This document shows positions 1 to 13,300 of a stretch of 20,770 nucleotides of DNA, piece after piece (position 1 is the first letter of the stretch; the number at the start of each line of letters is the position of its first letter). Source of the stretch: Botryllus schlosseri (taxonomy: Eukaryota; Chordata; Ascidiacea; Stolidobranchia; Styelidae); contig ATSW01004017.1 of assembly GCA_000444245.1 (NCBI GenBank), positions 1 to 20,770 on the forward strand, written 5' to 3'. The position numbers and the translations under genes are program-made. The notes below the pieces were generated by a model. The model saw nothing but the letters and a program-made list of their open reading frames with translations. It ran no database searches and was not told the DNA's origin.

Positions 1-470
1 GGTCTACAGATAGTAATAGAAGAACATGTAAATATGCGGCATGCACAATTACACATGCACATTGAATGAAAAGTAAATTAAGATAACTTAAGAAAGATAA
101 GGAATGAAAATGTACTTATTTATCTTGGTTGGCGACATGTCGTGTCGTGGTCCAGTAATCTCAAGCACAGACTAGTATGCATTCAGTAGAATCTGGTTGT
201 ATTTTGTACATACTTGTGTCAACACTGCTAGTTAATGCTATCCACAGGTAAAGTCTGTATGCTCTGGAATTAATATCAATAATTTGAATTGGTACGGAGA
301 ACATTGCAAATGATTGCCGTAGTCAAGGGCAAAAGCACTATAAATCTGTAGATTGCAAATTGTTTTCACCTGTAAACAGATTTGGCAAATTCATTTATGA
401 CATTGCATAGGCCAAAATTTGAAGATACATTTTGTGAGTTTCCCCTGACCTGATTTTGATGTCGTTGCAG
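1..470 (+). other. Upstream CFAP47 intron, no recognised content
   Basis: This is AT-rich sequence leading to the acceptor at 470. No exon with a fitting frame, repeat or RNA gene is visible. Confidence 0.6.
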
Positions 471-611
471 GTCATGAACCCTTTCTTGGAAGGCGGAAAT
501 TTCAAAATTATTTTGATCGAGTCAAGCGATTCCGTACCTACTCCGATCGATTTCGGAAGAGTTCAAAGTGTGAAGAGCAAGAAGAGCACCTTGTCATCGA
601 GGATAAAATCG
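471..611 (+). CDS. CFAP47: CFAP47 exon a (first in window), phase 0-0
   Basis: The acceptor is gtcgttgcag, ending at 470, and the donor is gtaacc at 612. It encodes 47 residues starting VMNPFLEGGNFKIIL and ending in a Lys/Ser-rich stretch. The first half is an extended-strand ASH-like segment; the tail looks like a disordered linker that continues in the next exon. Confidence 0.82.
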
Positions 612-3600
612 GTAACCTACGTTTTAGATTTGTCGTTACATGGAGCGGTACAGATTTGGACTAGACTGAAAAAATTTCTGACAATTTGTTGTAACATGAC
701 ATAATGTGACAAAANTNACGGCTTTAGAACTCTTTAGCACGGTGGTCACCAAGGTTTTTGTAACCAAGTGCTACTNCTTGGGTACTGATTAATGCGGATG
801 GCTACCTGTTACTCCCCCGCCATCTACCTGTATCAGTTTACATTTCTTCACTTNGACATTCAGGGCAATGGCTAGGGNTTCCGTTGCTTACCAGAAGTCA
901 GGTCANCGTCTCTGAGCTCAGTTGTGTNGCTGCAGTGGACGCCGAAGCGCCCATCTCCATGTCGGGGTTCGGGAATATCAAGCACATTCCCATTCGGATC
1001 CGCGGGGGGCGCAGACGTGCAACAACCCCTAACGAAAACAGCGTTCGCACATTCCTTATGGTCGACTGACCCACGTCCAACTTCTATTCACATCGAACCC
1101 TAAAATTACAGCTTCTACTTATAATTTAGTAGAAATTTATCTCGCTAATTCTACATCTAGTCGAGTAGCAGCGGTGACTACCTTGACCTTCCTCTGAAAA
1201 TCAATCCTGTCTTTTTTGACTCAGGTGAAATCCAAAACCGATCACGGTCAGAAAATGACCAGACAGACCCGGGAAGGAACGCAAGGCTATTCATCTTTCG
1301 AATCTCCGGACGAAACCAGCGACAACGGGGAACAGAGACGTTACAGATCGTCGTCTGAAGACAGGATGGGCGGCGATTACCTGACTGCGTTTTTCTGCAA
1401 GGAAAGCCACATGTATTTGGAGACAGAGACGCCGACGACGTTGAAGGTACGCTAATCGCCTTGTTTTGTCGTGGTATGCGTCTGTAGATATCGGTAAATT
1501 CCTGTTAAACTATTTCAATGCTTTGTTTCGTTTTTGGATTTTGACTGTGTGCTTCATTTCAGCTCGAATTTTTACCTTTTCATTGCGGGAAGAAGTACTG
1601 CTCGGTGTTATTCAGCTGTCCCGATGTCGGAGAATTCCTGTACGCCATCGAAGCGGTTGCGACGCTGCCTCTGCCTTCGCCGGTGCCGTTCAACGCGCAG
1701 TCCCCGCAGTCCGTCAGAATTTCGAGTGCCGCAGCTGCGCAAAGTGGTAATAAATTACGTTTGATAAGTTATAGGGTGCATCTGTACGACTAACGTAAAA
1801 TGACTGATAACGCTACTAATAGGTACAATTTTCGAAAATATATTCATTATTCAGTTACAGGGGCTATTTCGCGAGGACGATGTGATAATTTCACTCATAA
1901 AAGTTATTCAAACACATCCCCAAACTATATTCTACTGTTCAAAATCCAAAGTGCCGCAAAAGCTGTAGCAGACGGAGAAGTAGCCAAAAACATAACCATA
2001 TGAATACTCCGAAAAAATATAAGTACGTTGTTACTGATCACTTTTACGTTTTTCCAGGGAAAGGTCTTTTTGGCGGGGATGAAAGAGTCGTGTACTGGAA
2101 ATGCGAAGCCGGCACGGAATTGGCCGAGACCCTTTTGCTCCCTGTTACCAACGCCGCAAAGGAGAATGCTCTCGTGCTAGCGTCGCATCAGAGGATGTCG
2201 GATAAGGAAAAAGAGAGAAGAGCCATAACTGGTAAATTATCATATCCGGCATAGCGTTAGTTTGGAGGTGGTTAGCGACTAACCAATGGTACGGCTGAGT
2301 TTTCACTTTTATACCGTGATTTTATGCCCGTAAGTAACTAAGTCATAAACCCTTCTCAGAGTAGCAGCAATGTCTGCTGGATTGGAACCACCCTTGACCT
2401 TATCAGGGCGTATGTCTGAAAATGTTTATTTAATACTTTCAGGCACATTGTACAGTGGCACAGTGACAGCTGGCGTGGCCGCTTTGGGTAACCAGCTATA
2501 CCCCGAGCCGATTCCCCATCTGTCTGCCCCGCCCGTGCCTACCGGTACGTTATTCAGCGTCGAGTCATCGTCGGAATGTTTTGAAATACCCGCTACGCTC
2601 AGCGTACCGTCGCCTTTGACATTCGGGCCTTTGCCTGCTTCGGAAATTAAAGGTTCCAAGTACGGTCCTAATGACAGACAGGTAAAGATTTGATTAGCTG
2701 AATAACAGTAAGCATGTCAAATATACCGTATGTATAGGATAAATATATTCGAGAAGGTTGTTAAAAAAGAAATTTTTTCAAAAAGTTACTGAGTACCCCA
2801 TGAAATTATTAGATTGTCTAAAAAACACGGAAAATCAAATTTGACGCAGTTCCAACCCGTTGAAATGTAATTATCGTAGTAGAAAATGTTGGATTTCAAA
2901 ACAATAGTATTTACGGTGAGAAATTCTACCATTTAGCTATGTCAAAAAATTGTTGCTCTTTATTATTGCTTGAAATCAAGAGGTATTGCCATATAGGCCA
3001 ATTTGAAATGAATTTGACCCCAATTCTAATAAAAGTAGTAAATTTTATTGAAAGATATAACAGGAAAATTGTGATTAGCAAGTAGCAATAAATAACAGAA
3101 TAATCACATCATAGTCACAATTTCTAGTTCTGTATGTGCCATTGAGACCTATGTATTATTACGATTATATAATGTGAGCACTGAGCAGCCGAGATGATGA
3201 CCTAACGGTCATATTCTATTATGTTCAGAAACAAACTGCTGTCTGTCTGCCTGTCTATTGTGTTCCGTTGAATAACTCATAAAAAAAATTGAGTCCACGC
3301 TAATCGAGTTTTGTGTATTCAGGACGACGGAACTGTCCCGATTCTAGTGCGATTTAGGCCGCGAGGACCGGGCCACTACCCGTGTAACATCACTCTTCGC
3401 TCGCCGGGAGATATTAGAGTGTACAGGATCGAATGCACCGTCACACCCGCTGGCACCGTCGCTCATTTCGAGTTCAAAACTCCCGCGCACCAGCCGATAA
3501 CGCAAAACATTCCTATTGTAAGTAGTTTTATGCTCATAGGCAGATGTCAGTAATGAAGTACTGATTTTACAGATGGTTATGTTTATTTCCACTATTCTCA

Positions 3601-6600
3601 CNACTACATNATAGTTTTACTNTACTTTTTGAAACTTCTTGCTTGAGCACTTTTCATATCTTCATTTCTACTNCTATTTNAACTAGTTTNGACATATCTT
3701 TTAAATTGTTGTNTCTACTTGTAATTGAGTAGAAATTTTCGTCATTNCTACTAATACAGANNACTTTTANCANCTCTGCTTGAAGGNTTGNNTGTTTGTG
3801 TACAAAACATTTTCAGGTCAACGTAATTTGACATCTTTGTAATTTCTGAGATAATCTTATGTCAAGTGGAATATCTATATATGGANACATNAAATTTATA
3901 CTAAACTTTGCAGCAAAACGCGTCAGACCACGATTGGGAATTGGAATGCCAATTGGTCGGTGAAGGATTTTCGGCGCCCAAGAATCTTTTGGCGAAGTGC
4001 GGCACCACCGTGTACTATCCGCTCAATTTCAATCCCCAATACGAGTGTCAGATTGAAGGCAAACTTATGGTTCGAAATAAGTAAGGCTGCCCGATTCATG
4101 GTAGTAACTTTTATTCATGCCCGCCACTTTATTTAGATCCGACGGAACGGAACACTTGTTTCATTTGCAAGGGATAGGAGAGAGGCCGCTGGCGTTGGCC
4201 GCCCTAGATGTGCAGTGCCAGTGCCACAAGACGTTCGTTAGGTCTGTCGACGTGCCTAACTATTCTCAGAAAAAACTAATTTACAAAGTGTCTTCCGATT
4301 TGCCGTTCTTGGACGGACCGCCGACCATCACAGTGTTATCGGTAAGTCGTTTGGTCATTTTTCAACATAGTGCTTTCAAGACTACTTCCATTGCAATATA
4401 ATGTATTAATTTCAGGCGACTTTTTTACCTAAAAAATGGAAGATTCTGACCTAAAAATCTAAATTTTGTCATTTTTTGACCTTAAAAAACTTAATTTTTA
4501 CCAAATTCTGACCTATGTATGTAAATCAAGTGTGTCCCCACATAATCTTAGAATTGTACCACTTATCTTCATTTCTGGTTGGAACTGTCTGTCCTTACGA
4601 AGTAGTTTGGCCTGATAAAACTTTTTTGACTTGAAAACTGACAAATTGCTACTAGTTGTTGACGATTACCCTTGATGAGTGTTAGCCGAAAATATTCGTG
4701 CAGATTTTTACTTTTTATTAAAGTAACTAGTCGGAGTCCAATTCTTAATATAAGCTATACTTGTAAGTTGCAACCCAATCGAAAATTGATGAAATCTTGC
4801 TGCAAATCCGACTCCTAACTCTTCATTGATCGTGTTAACGATTCAAGACTCAGCTCCCTATCCCAGCTTACCTTGACACAATAGTAACACTGAGGCATAA
4901 CGTGACTTTGCTATTTGTATTTGGAAATTATGACATCATTATGTTCGTGACGTTACTTCGCTGATAGGAAATGTGATTTTATTCTCGTAGTTGGCCTTGC
5001 TATGCTCAGATTACACATACTTAACCGACCCGCTGTAAATAATACCTCTCTATTTCAGGGTCAAACAGCAACGTACACTTTCCAGTTATGTCCCTGGTTC
5101 CGCGGCAAATACACGGGCGTGTTGTCCTTCCAAGGCGAAGACAGGGACGGCAAGCAACCCAAATCCGATTCTGACTCAGATCCCGATTCCGAATACGCAG
5201 TTCCTCAGGCAAAAACGGCATCGCTAAATAGCGACGAAAGCTCGGACACGAATAAGTACAGGTAACACACAACGTCCGGTCAAAATAACGCTACTAATGG
5301 CTCGATAATACCACTGTAGTTGGAATCTTTCTGAAAATCAGGTAGAAGTAAAAGTAACGTCAGTTGTAATGCTATGTTTTGGTAAATCGACTTGAGTCAT
5401 TTTTTCAAATGCGTAAAATGACTCGACTCGAAGTCAATTTGTAATGACTCGACTTGTGCTCAAGTCATTATGCATGACTCGAACCAAATCATATAACTCG
5501 AGACTAGGACGGCCAAGACAGACATTTCGTTCTAACTTCGAAGAATAGTGAAGTCACCACATTATTGGTATAACGTCTATCAGTCCTGATACTTGAAAAC
5601 GGGGCCAGAAACTGTTAAGATTGAGGAAAATTACGATATTATGAATGCGAGCCATCCTGTATCACTCGAGCAGAGTTGAAAAAAGTGGATTGAACCTGAT
5701 TGAACTCAATACTGAACAGTGAACATAAGGACTTAGACTCAGACTTGAGTCAAAACACTATGACTCAGACTCGACCCTCTACTAACTCACTCGGACTCTG
5801 ACTTGGCTCGGTGATGAATTGGATAGAAGTGGGATGAAGTGTGACGCGGAACCTTGTGACTTGGTTGCAACCCTGACTGCGATACAGGAGCTATATTACA
5901 CGCATTTTAAAAATTTGTCACTGGTAAAAGTAGTGAAAACTTAACTTATGACTGCTTTCTGCTTTTTAAGATTAAGGGTAAAAAGCAAGTTTATTATTGC
6001 CTAAAAAACTGTTCAGTAGAAGTAAAAGTAGCCCAAAAACACTCGAGTAAATAGCAGATGTAGATAAAGCTTGAAATATATAGAAGTACTTCATTGCTGA
6101 CCACCTCTGCAGCACTTCCATATTACTCCCCAAATTGAAAACCATTTTTCTATATTGACCGAATAATTTTATTATTGCAGGGTCTGGTACACATTGCTGG
6201 TGGACGCGTCCCCACCTCCGCCAGTCAAAAAGCTGGAAGTAGTATGTTCCGCCCAGAAATGTTGCGACGTAGAGCTTCCCATACGTAACCCAACCTCGAG
6301 CCCCATAACATTCACGGTAGGTCACTTATGTTTACTGATGTACGTGCCACGGTGTCAAAACTCTTCATCTTTCAGGCGTCCTATTCTCACAAGGACTTGT
6401 CCGGGCCGAAATCGGTACGGATTATGCCGGCTATGGTGCACACGTACCACTTGACATACTCGCCGGACGTGATCGGGAACACGCAGGCCGAGCTGATTTT
6501 CCAGAGCGAGGCGACTGGTGAATTCTGGTACGAGCTTGATCTGCACGCTGTTTCGCCAGCTCCTGTTACCTTACCGAAGATGGAATGCGAATTGGGTAAT

Positions 6601-7355
6601 TGTTATTTTTGTGTCGATTTCCTGCCACGTTTGATGCATACTTATTTCTAAATAGGGAATAGGGCAGTTTATGTTTTGTACTTGATGTTTTTGCGGCATG
6701 TACCCCGACTCATGATATACACAATCTGTGCGTATGCATACCATGAGTGCATGATGTGAGATACTTATGAAAAAAATGGTTTTCTGTTGCCCACATATTG
6801 CCTATTACATTTTTAATGCTGACCTCGCTAGCTCACATATTTATATGCATTTCTACCCTTCCATGCACCGCCTACGTTCTAGCAGTACAGGCATATTTCA
6901 CCTGTCAACATATGTTACTTCATTTTGATAGCTTCTTCTTTTCATGTCATCTTGTGTTACCTTTAATTCAGCGTGCGTGTCTCTTGTTTACATCTTTTAT
7001 TGTTAATATCTGCAGGCCAAGGTAGGTGTTCGATTGAAAGACTAAGAACAACTCATTTTAACTGCTTCTTATCTTTAAATTGTATAGCATTCTTCCTTCT
7101 TAATGAAATGAGCTGAACAATTGAATCATATCGGAGATCGGACACATCAAAATTTTCAAAAAACCTGTTGTGGTCTGCGTGTCAAAGTTTGCCTTGTCCT
7201 ATATAGCACATCTACTGATGACTACTACTACTACTACTGATGATGTACTGATGGACACAATTTTCTTTTTTGTGCAAAGTCAGCTCAAAGTTTAAATGTA
7301 GGAATTTGAATTTGTGACCATTAAAACCCCATCCTATATAGCACATCTACTGATG

Positions 7356-7395
<40 letters not shown>

Positions 7396-10300
7396 GTGAT
7401 GATTTACTGATGGTGACAATTTTCTTTTTTAGGTCGGTCCACCAGGCAGTACATGAGCATTAAAAACACGACCAACAAGCCGTTTATCGCCACCGCTCAA
7501 ATCAGCAACCGCGTCAACTTCTCGTTGGACGTGGATTGCGAAGACGAATTGCCGATCATTGTGGTGCCGCCGATGTCACAAGCGGATGTTCCGGTTCAGT
7601 TCACGCCCACTTGTCTCGGAGAATACAACCATTCCGCTACAGGTTTGTTACTCAAACTCTCGTAGGCGCTTTGAAGAAAATTTTTGATTTTGAGATATTC
7701 GCCACAAATATTTGAATACTACTCATAAGAGATCAGCTAAATTCTGCTGGCTAACAAAGTTGGTCAGTAACGAAGTACTTCTACTTTTATGGATACTTAA
7801 GTATGTTTGGTCTACTTGCACTGCTTACTCGAGTGGTTACTTCTACTTCTAAACACTTTCCAGATATTTTGGTTCAACCAGGCCTGGAACACTACTTTCC
7901 ACAATCATTTTCTTTTACTTTTCACTCAGTGTGATAGGGCTGTTCAAAAATCACTTTTTTTCAAATGTTGCTGGCTGCTTAATAAAATTGGTAGGTTACC
8001 TAAAAAAAAAGGCTGCACACCAATTTTGGCTCAATTCCAACCAATAGCAGCATTGCTATATAGGAAATGAGTTTGAATTTATTTAATGAAAATGAATATA
8101 AATTTTGTTCAAATTTTACGGGCTACTCCACGAAATTGTTAGGTTGTGTGAAAAAACGATGCGCAAAAAATTTAGCCCGATTCCGACCTGTAGAAGCGAA
8201 GTTATTTAAGTACAAAATTTTGGATTTGAGTATTTTCGGTGGCAAATTCTTTCACTTTTTAATATAGATCTACCCACCGTAAATGCTGTGATTTTATATC
8301 CAAAATTTGGAACATCAATAACTTAGCTTCTAATGGTTGGAATTGAGCCAAATTTGTTGTGCATCGTAATTTCAGACAACCTAACAATTTCATGGGGTAG
8401 CCAGTGAAATTTGAAAAAATGTACATTATTTTAATTAATAAATATTACCTTATTTCTTATGTAGCCCTAGTGTGCTTAGCCCAGGTGGGTGTCTGATTTC
8501 GAAGACTACTCCAAGTTGTTTCGACACCTTCCTATCTTTTCATTGTATCGCAGTCTTGTTGTGTATTAAAATGATGAAATTGTTAGCAATAAATTGAATT
8601 GAATGTTCCTTCAACTTCTACTTTGACCGCCTCTACTGGCTAGTTACCTCCCTTTTTACTTGTCGGAACATCCCGTACACAAGCATTTCAAATGCTTACA
8701 TTTTGATTTCAGTGATGGTAAATTGCAAGGAGCTGGGAGATATGGTGTTCTGGTTGAGCGGGAAAGGTCACGTGCCGAAACCGATGGAGCCATTGAGCAT
8801 GAGCGCGTTGGTTAACTCGCACACCTCGCTCATCGTGCCTTTTCAAAATCCTTCCAACGTGACGGTGTACGCTGACATCTTTATCACCGATTTGGACCAT
8901 TCGATGAATCAAATCTCAGAATCTGTGATCAGGTTTGTGGCATTTGTTTTGTCTCTGAAACTTTGTGATAAAATGTCACTGATGGTGCTTTGTATGTTTA
9001 TTTGTCCTGCTCTTGCTGATCTCAATATCTGTTGCCATTCTTAACAACAATACCTCCCCGTTAGTGTTTCAACAAAGCCGTTTTGACACCTTCCTATCTT
9101 TTCATTGTATCGCGATCTTGTGGTGTTTTGATTAGATGAAATTTTTAATAATAAACCAAACTGAACTGAACTAGTGATTCGGTAGGAAGTTTTTCATATG
9201 TATTTTACATTATTTATTTGCGGATTTGCGTTATCTTATTACATTATCACTCGTACTAGCTACATATGCGTTTAAGTTAACTTGGGCCTGTTATTGAGTC
9301 GTTGTTAATTGTAGCTGTCTTCCAAATTAGACTTGAGTCCATTTTTTGTGTCAGTTCAATCAGATTTTCGCACTTTAAAGATAATGTCATGTAGCTGTGT
9401 ACTATTCTACATGATTCGAGTTATTTTAAAATAGGTGATTCCAGCAATCCCAATTCCAGCAAATTTCTTAAAGCAAATCTTCTGCACCACTAATAAAAAC
9501 TGTTTAAAGAGCTAAGAATATAACACAAAGTCCGGAGATCTGCCACAAATAAGGTCATTGGGACACTCAAAATATGCGAAAGTTCATTTCTAATGCAACT
9601 AGAGGGCTCGTATCAAGCCTTAAGGTCATGTTCATGTACTTATTCGAGATATATCAGCTTTATAGCATTGGCGTGTTTTTTTTATCGTAAAACTTTATAC
9701 TTTGTTCGAGAAGGCAATTGCTAAATCAACTTCCACTGTGTACTTCACAGAAACAACATCACGGAAGACTCCGCGTTCTGCCTTCTGCTAAAACACACCA
9801 CCGGCATCAAACTCGGTCCCATGGAATCCATCGAAATTCCGCTCACCTTTTCACCAGATAAGGTAACAGTGTTCCCATCGATTGCACGGGCACACCGTGT
9901 TGAGCTATTGGTGTTGACTTGCGTTCAGATGAAAATGTACGAGGGAACACTCAGCATCTCGTTACGAAGAGAGGATGAGAAAGGCTGGGATGACGACGGG
10001 TCTTTTATTGCAGGTAAAATTGATATTCTAAAGACTGTTGATGTGGTTGTGGTAGATCGTAAGCCTTTTTGACAAATGCGGCCGATATCACGTTAGGCAT
10101 ACCGTCATCCTATGTTTTCCCTACATCATAATGGATTTGTGACGTCACATCATTATAAAAAATCCCGTGTCCACAATTTTAACTTGAGCATTGTGATGTG
10201 ATATGCTTTCACTTCATCACAATTGATATGCGACTTCATACCATCGTTAAAGAGTCTCTCCCAAAAGTTTTGATTCAGGCATTGTGACATCATATGTGTT

Positions 10301-13300
10301 CACTACGTCGTAATGGATTTATATCGTCAGGTCATCGTTAAAGAATTCCATTTTACCCAATTCTTACAACCCCCTTCTCGCGAGTTGTTTACGTAGGCAT
10401 TGTGACATATGTTTTTTTATGTTTGTGACGTCATATGTTTACATCATAAAGAATATGAGATGTCATGTATTACTCAAAAAGATCCAAACCCGTACACGTA
10501 CTTTTCTCTGCTAAGGCGTTTCGAATCAAGCCGAAATCAGAAAGCGTCGGGACGGCATCAAATCCGTCCGCTGGCTCTACCCAATACACGGCATACCGGA
10601 AGTACACGGCGACGAAAGCCAGAGTAAGTATCAAAGTCACAATTTCCTTTCAAGGGTACCAAACAAAACCAAAACGCCCGTTCGTTGCAGAGGCGATGCT
10701 ACGCTGTCAAGCGAGAAGCCGCATCGAAGCCCGACTGGAAGTGACGTTATCGGGGGCCGTGCCGAGCGCGTCTCACATGCAGGAGATGACAAAGTTACGT
10801 GCGGTGACGCCTTTGCATAAGCGTAAGAGTCCCAGCAAAAGTGCAGGTGGGATTGGCTGTGTTTGGTACCGTCAAAAGACTAATTTTAAATCTACTTTTT
10901 ATAACTAAATCGAATTTGTAAAATGTTTCTTTGCTCTAATTTTAATTCTAACCTAATTTCTGATTTTCCTGTAAATCCTACGGTAGAACTGTATAGTGTG
11001 CAACGAGCCAAGCTTGCTGCGCAGACCTTTGCTATTCTCACGCTCATAAGAACGGAACATAATTTGATATTAACGGAACTTGATTCTCAATGTTCGGGTT
11101 TTCGCGAATTCAGTAATTCTAATTCTAGTTTGGGACAAAAACTGCGTGGCTGTGATGCTGATTTTAATCTAAATTGGAAATAACCGTGTATTGTGTAGCT
11201 ATGATTTTAATTCTACTGTAATTTGGAAAAGACTTTGTAGCTGTAATTCTCAAAATAAGGAAAATGACCCGACTCGACTTTCACGGGACTCGGACCAAGT
11301 CATATGACTCGAGGCTGGGATGGCCAAGACCGACATTTTATTGTAATTTCGAAGAATAGTGAAGTAGCCACACTATTGATATTTTGTTTATTGGTACCGG
11401 TACTTGAAAATGCGACCAGAAACTGTTAAAATTGAGAAAAATTAGTATATTATGAATGCGAAGCATTCGATATCACCGAGCGGTGTTGTAAAAAGTGGGT
11501 TTAACAAGACTTTACCTCGAAACTGAACGGTCAACACAATAACTTGGACTCGGGCGTGAGTCATAACAATATTAATAATAATAATTGACTCGGTGGTGAA
11601 TTGAAAGTGACTCGACTTGACTCGAGTCAAAACTATAAAAGTGGGCTTGACTTGTGACTTGGTTACGAACCTGGTGTTCTCAACAGCGTTTGTCACACCA
11701 TCGTCTGTTATTTATATTTTGCCTTTCGCATGTGATCGATCTTTTTTCTAAATACTTTTGCAGGAAGTCAAGTTTCCGACGAGTTTACTTTCTCTGTCGA
11801 GTATCCCTCCGAGCATACCAAGGCACTTTTGGAGCCCACCCTCACTTTGAGTATCGTCAGGAAGGAGAGAGATCCCCATTCCGGGATCGTCACTCTCATA
11901 TTTAACGTTATCTTTGCGCCTTTCAGAACGTTCAAGTGAGTGTTATTGAGTAGCTGGTAGGAACATTATGTGCTGGGTAATATTTCAGTAACAGTGTGCT
12001 TTCACTTTTGCAGAGGATTTGAGTATATTTTGCCTACCTGCACTACTTACTGAGCCACTGTAGTTTGATAGTTTTTTTTTTGCAAAACTATTTGATTATT
12101 ACACTTTGGATTTAGTAGTATAAGGTTGTTTCGGGATATATTTGCATTGCTATTATGAGTGCAATTGTCATGACAACCTGGGGTCTTAAACTGGGGTACG
12201 CAAACCAGTTTTAGGGGACAGTGAAAAGGGGCGGTACGTCATCAAGAAAGTACAAAAACGGATTATCCTTTGAGAGTGGTCTTGTCTATAGTCAGCAGTA
12301 GGGCGATTTTTTTACCTAAAAGACGGAAGATTTTGACCTAAAAATCAAATTTTTGACATATTTTGACCTTGAAAACTCAATTTTGGCAAAATTTCGCCCT
12401 CATGTAGGTAAATTTGGTGTTTTCGCACAATGTTAGAATTATACCATTTATCTTAATTTCTGGTTGGAACTATCTGTCCTTACGAAGTAGTTTGGCCTGA
12501 AAAAACTTTTTTGACTTATGAACTGACAATTTTTTTTATGAAAAACTTTATTTTAATGAAATCTGGACCTACGAAGAATTCCGGAAGTTACATCACACAT
12601 TATGGCAGACATTATTGAAATCTGTTGTAGTACAATGAAAGATACTTTCCTACATTCTCGGGCAGAAAGTGTCTGTCCCTTGCCAAGAATGGTGAAAGAA
12701 CTTTCAACAGTAGCAGTTGTTGGCTGACAACCCTGAAGTTGTGTATGCGTACACTGCTGGTGACACAAGGTGTTGCTTCATTCTGACAATGTTGTCTACA
12801 TCACAATTATTCATCATGCGCTTCTTTGTATAAGAACCTTACAATGCCCACGCAGTCTTGCTTCAGTTAGTTTATTGCGGTACGTTGAGCATAACACCAT
12901 GTCAACCTATTTGTTTTATTTGAATGTTTATGATTCACAATGGGCTGTCTACAACGGTAGGTCTATAAAGTAGGCTACAAGCTGTAAAATGTCAAACGAT
13001 AAGTTCACCGACAGTGCAAAATCTACGATACAAACGAAATGCAGGTTGTAAAAAAAATGACATGTCAAAAAAAATTGCCCTAGTCATCAGTTATCTCATT
13101 TTAGACATGATGTAATATCTTAAATACAGTTCAGCCTTCCACTCATCGCCTTCTGAAATGATGGGGGCAAGCGCAACCGCCCACAAAACTTGAAGTGGTC
13201 CGTGACCAAAATAGTTTAAAAAAAACCGCAGTGTAACTGAATGTATTTTCAAAAATTGGATCACTCGTAGAATGTAGTTTGCAGTCTTGAAGACTTTTCA

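Noticed and set aside
884-1069. Stop-free stretches on both strands in the GC-rich patch
   Set aside because: They contain N bases, have no splice sites that fit the flanking phase 0 exons, and no recognisable domain. The exons on either side join without them.
5972-6325. 117-codon minus-strand open frame
   Set aside because: It crosses the CFAP47 exon at 6181-6316 in antisense and a repeat; no known domain, and the composition follows the exon on the other strand.
7221-7395. CRISPR-like or other spaced array
   Set aside because: It is a simple ACT trinucleotide run inside a two-copy duplication, without spacers, in an animal gene intron.
7010-9175. A LINE with coding capacity
   Set aside because: Only tail-like sequence is present; no reverse transcriptase or endonuclease motif is seen in any frame.
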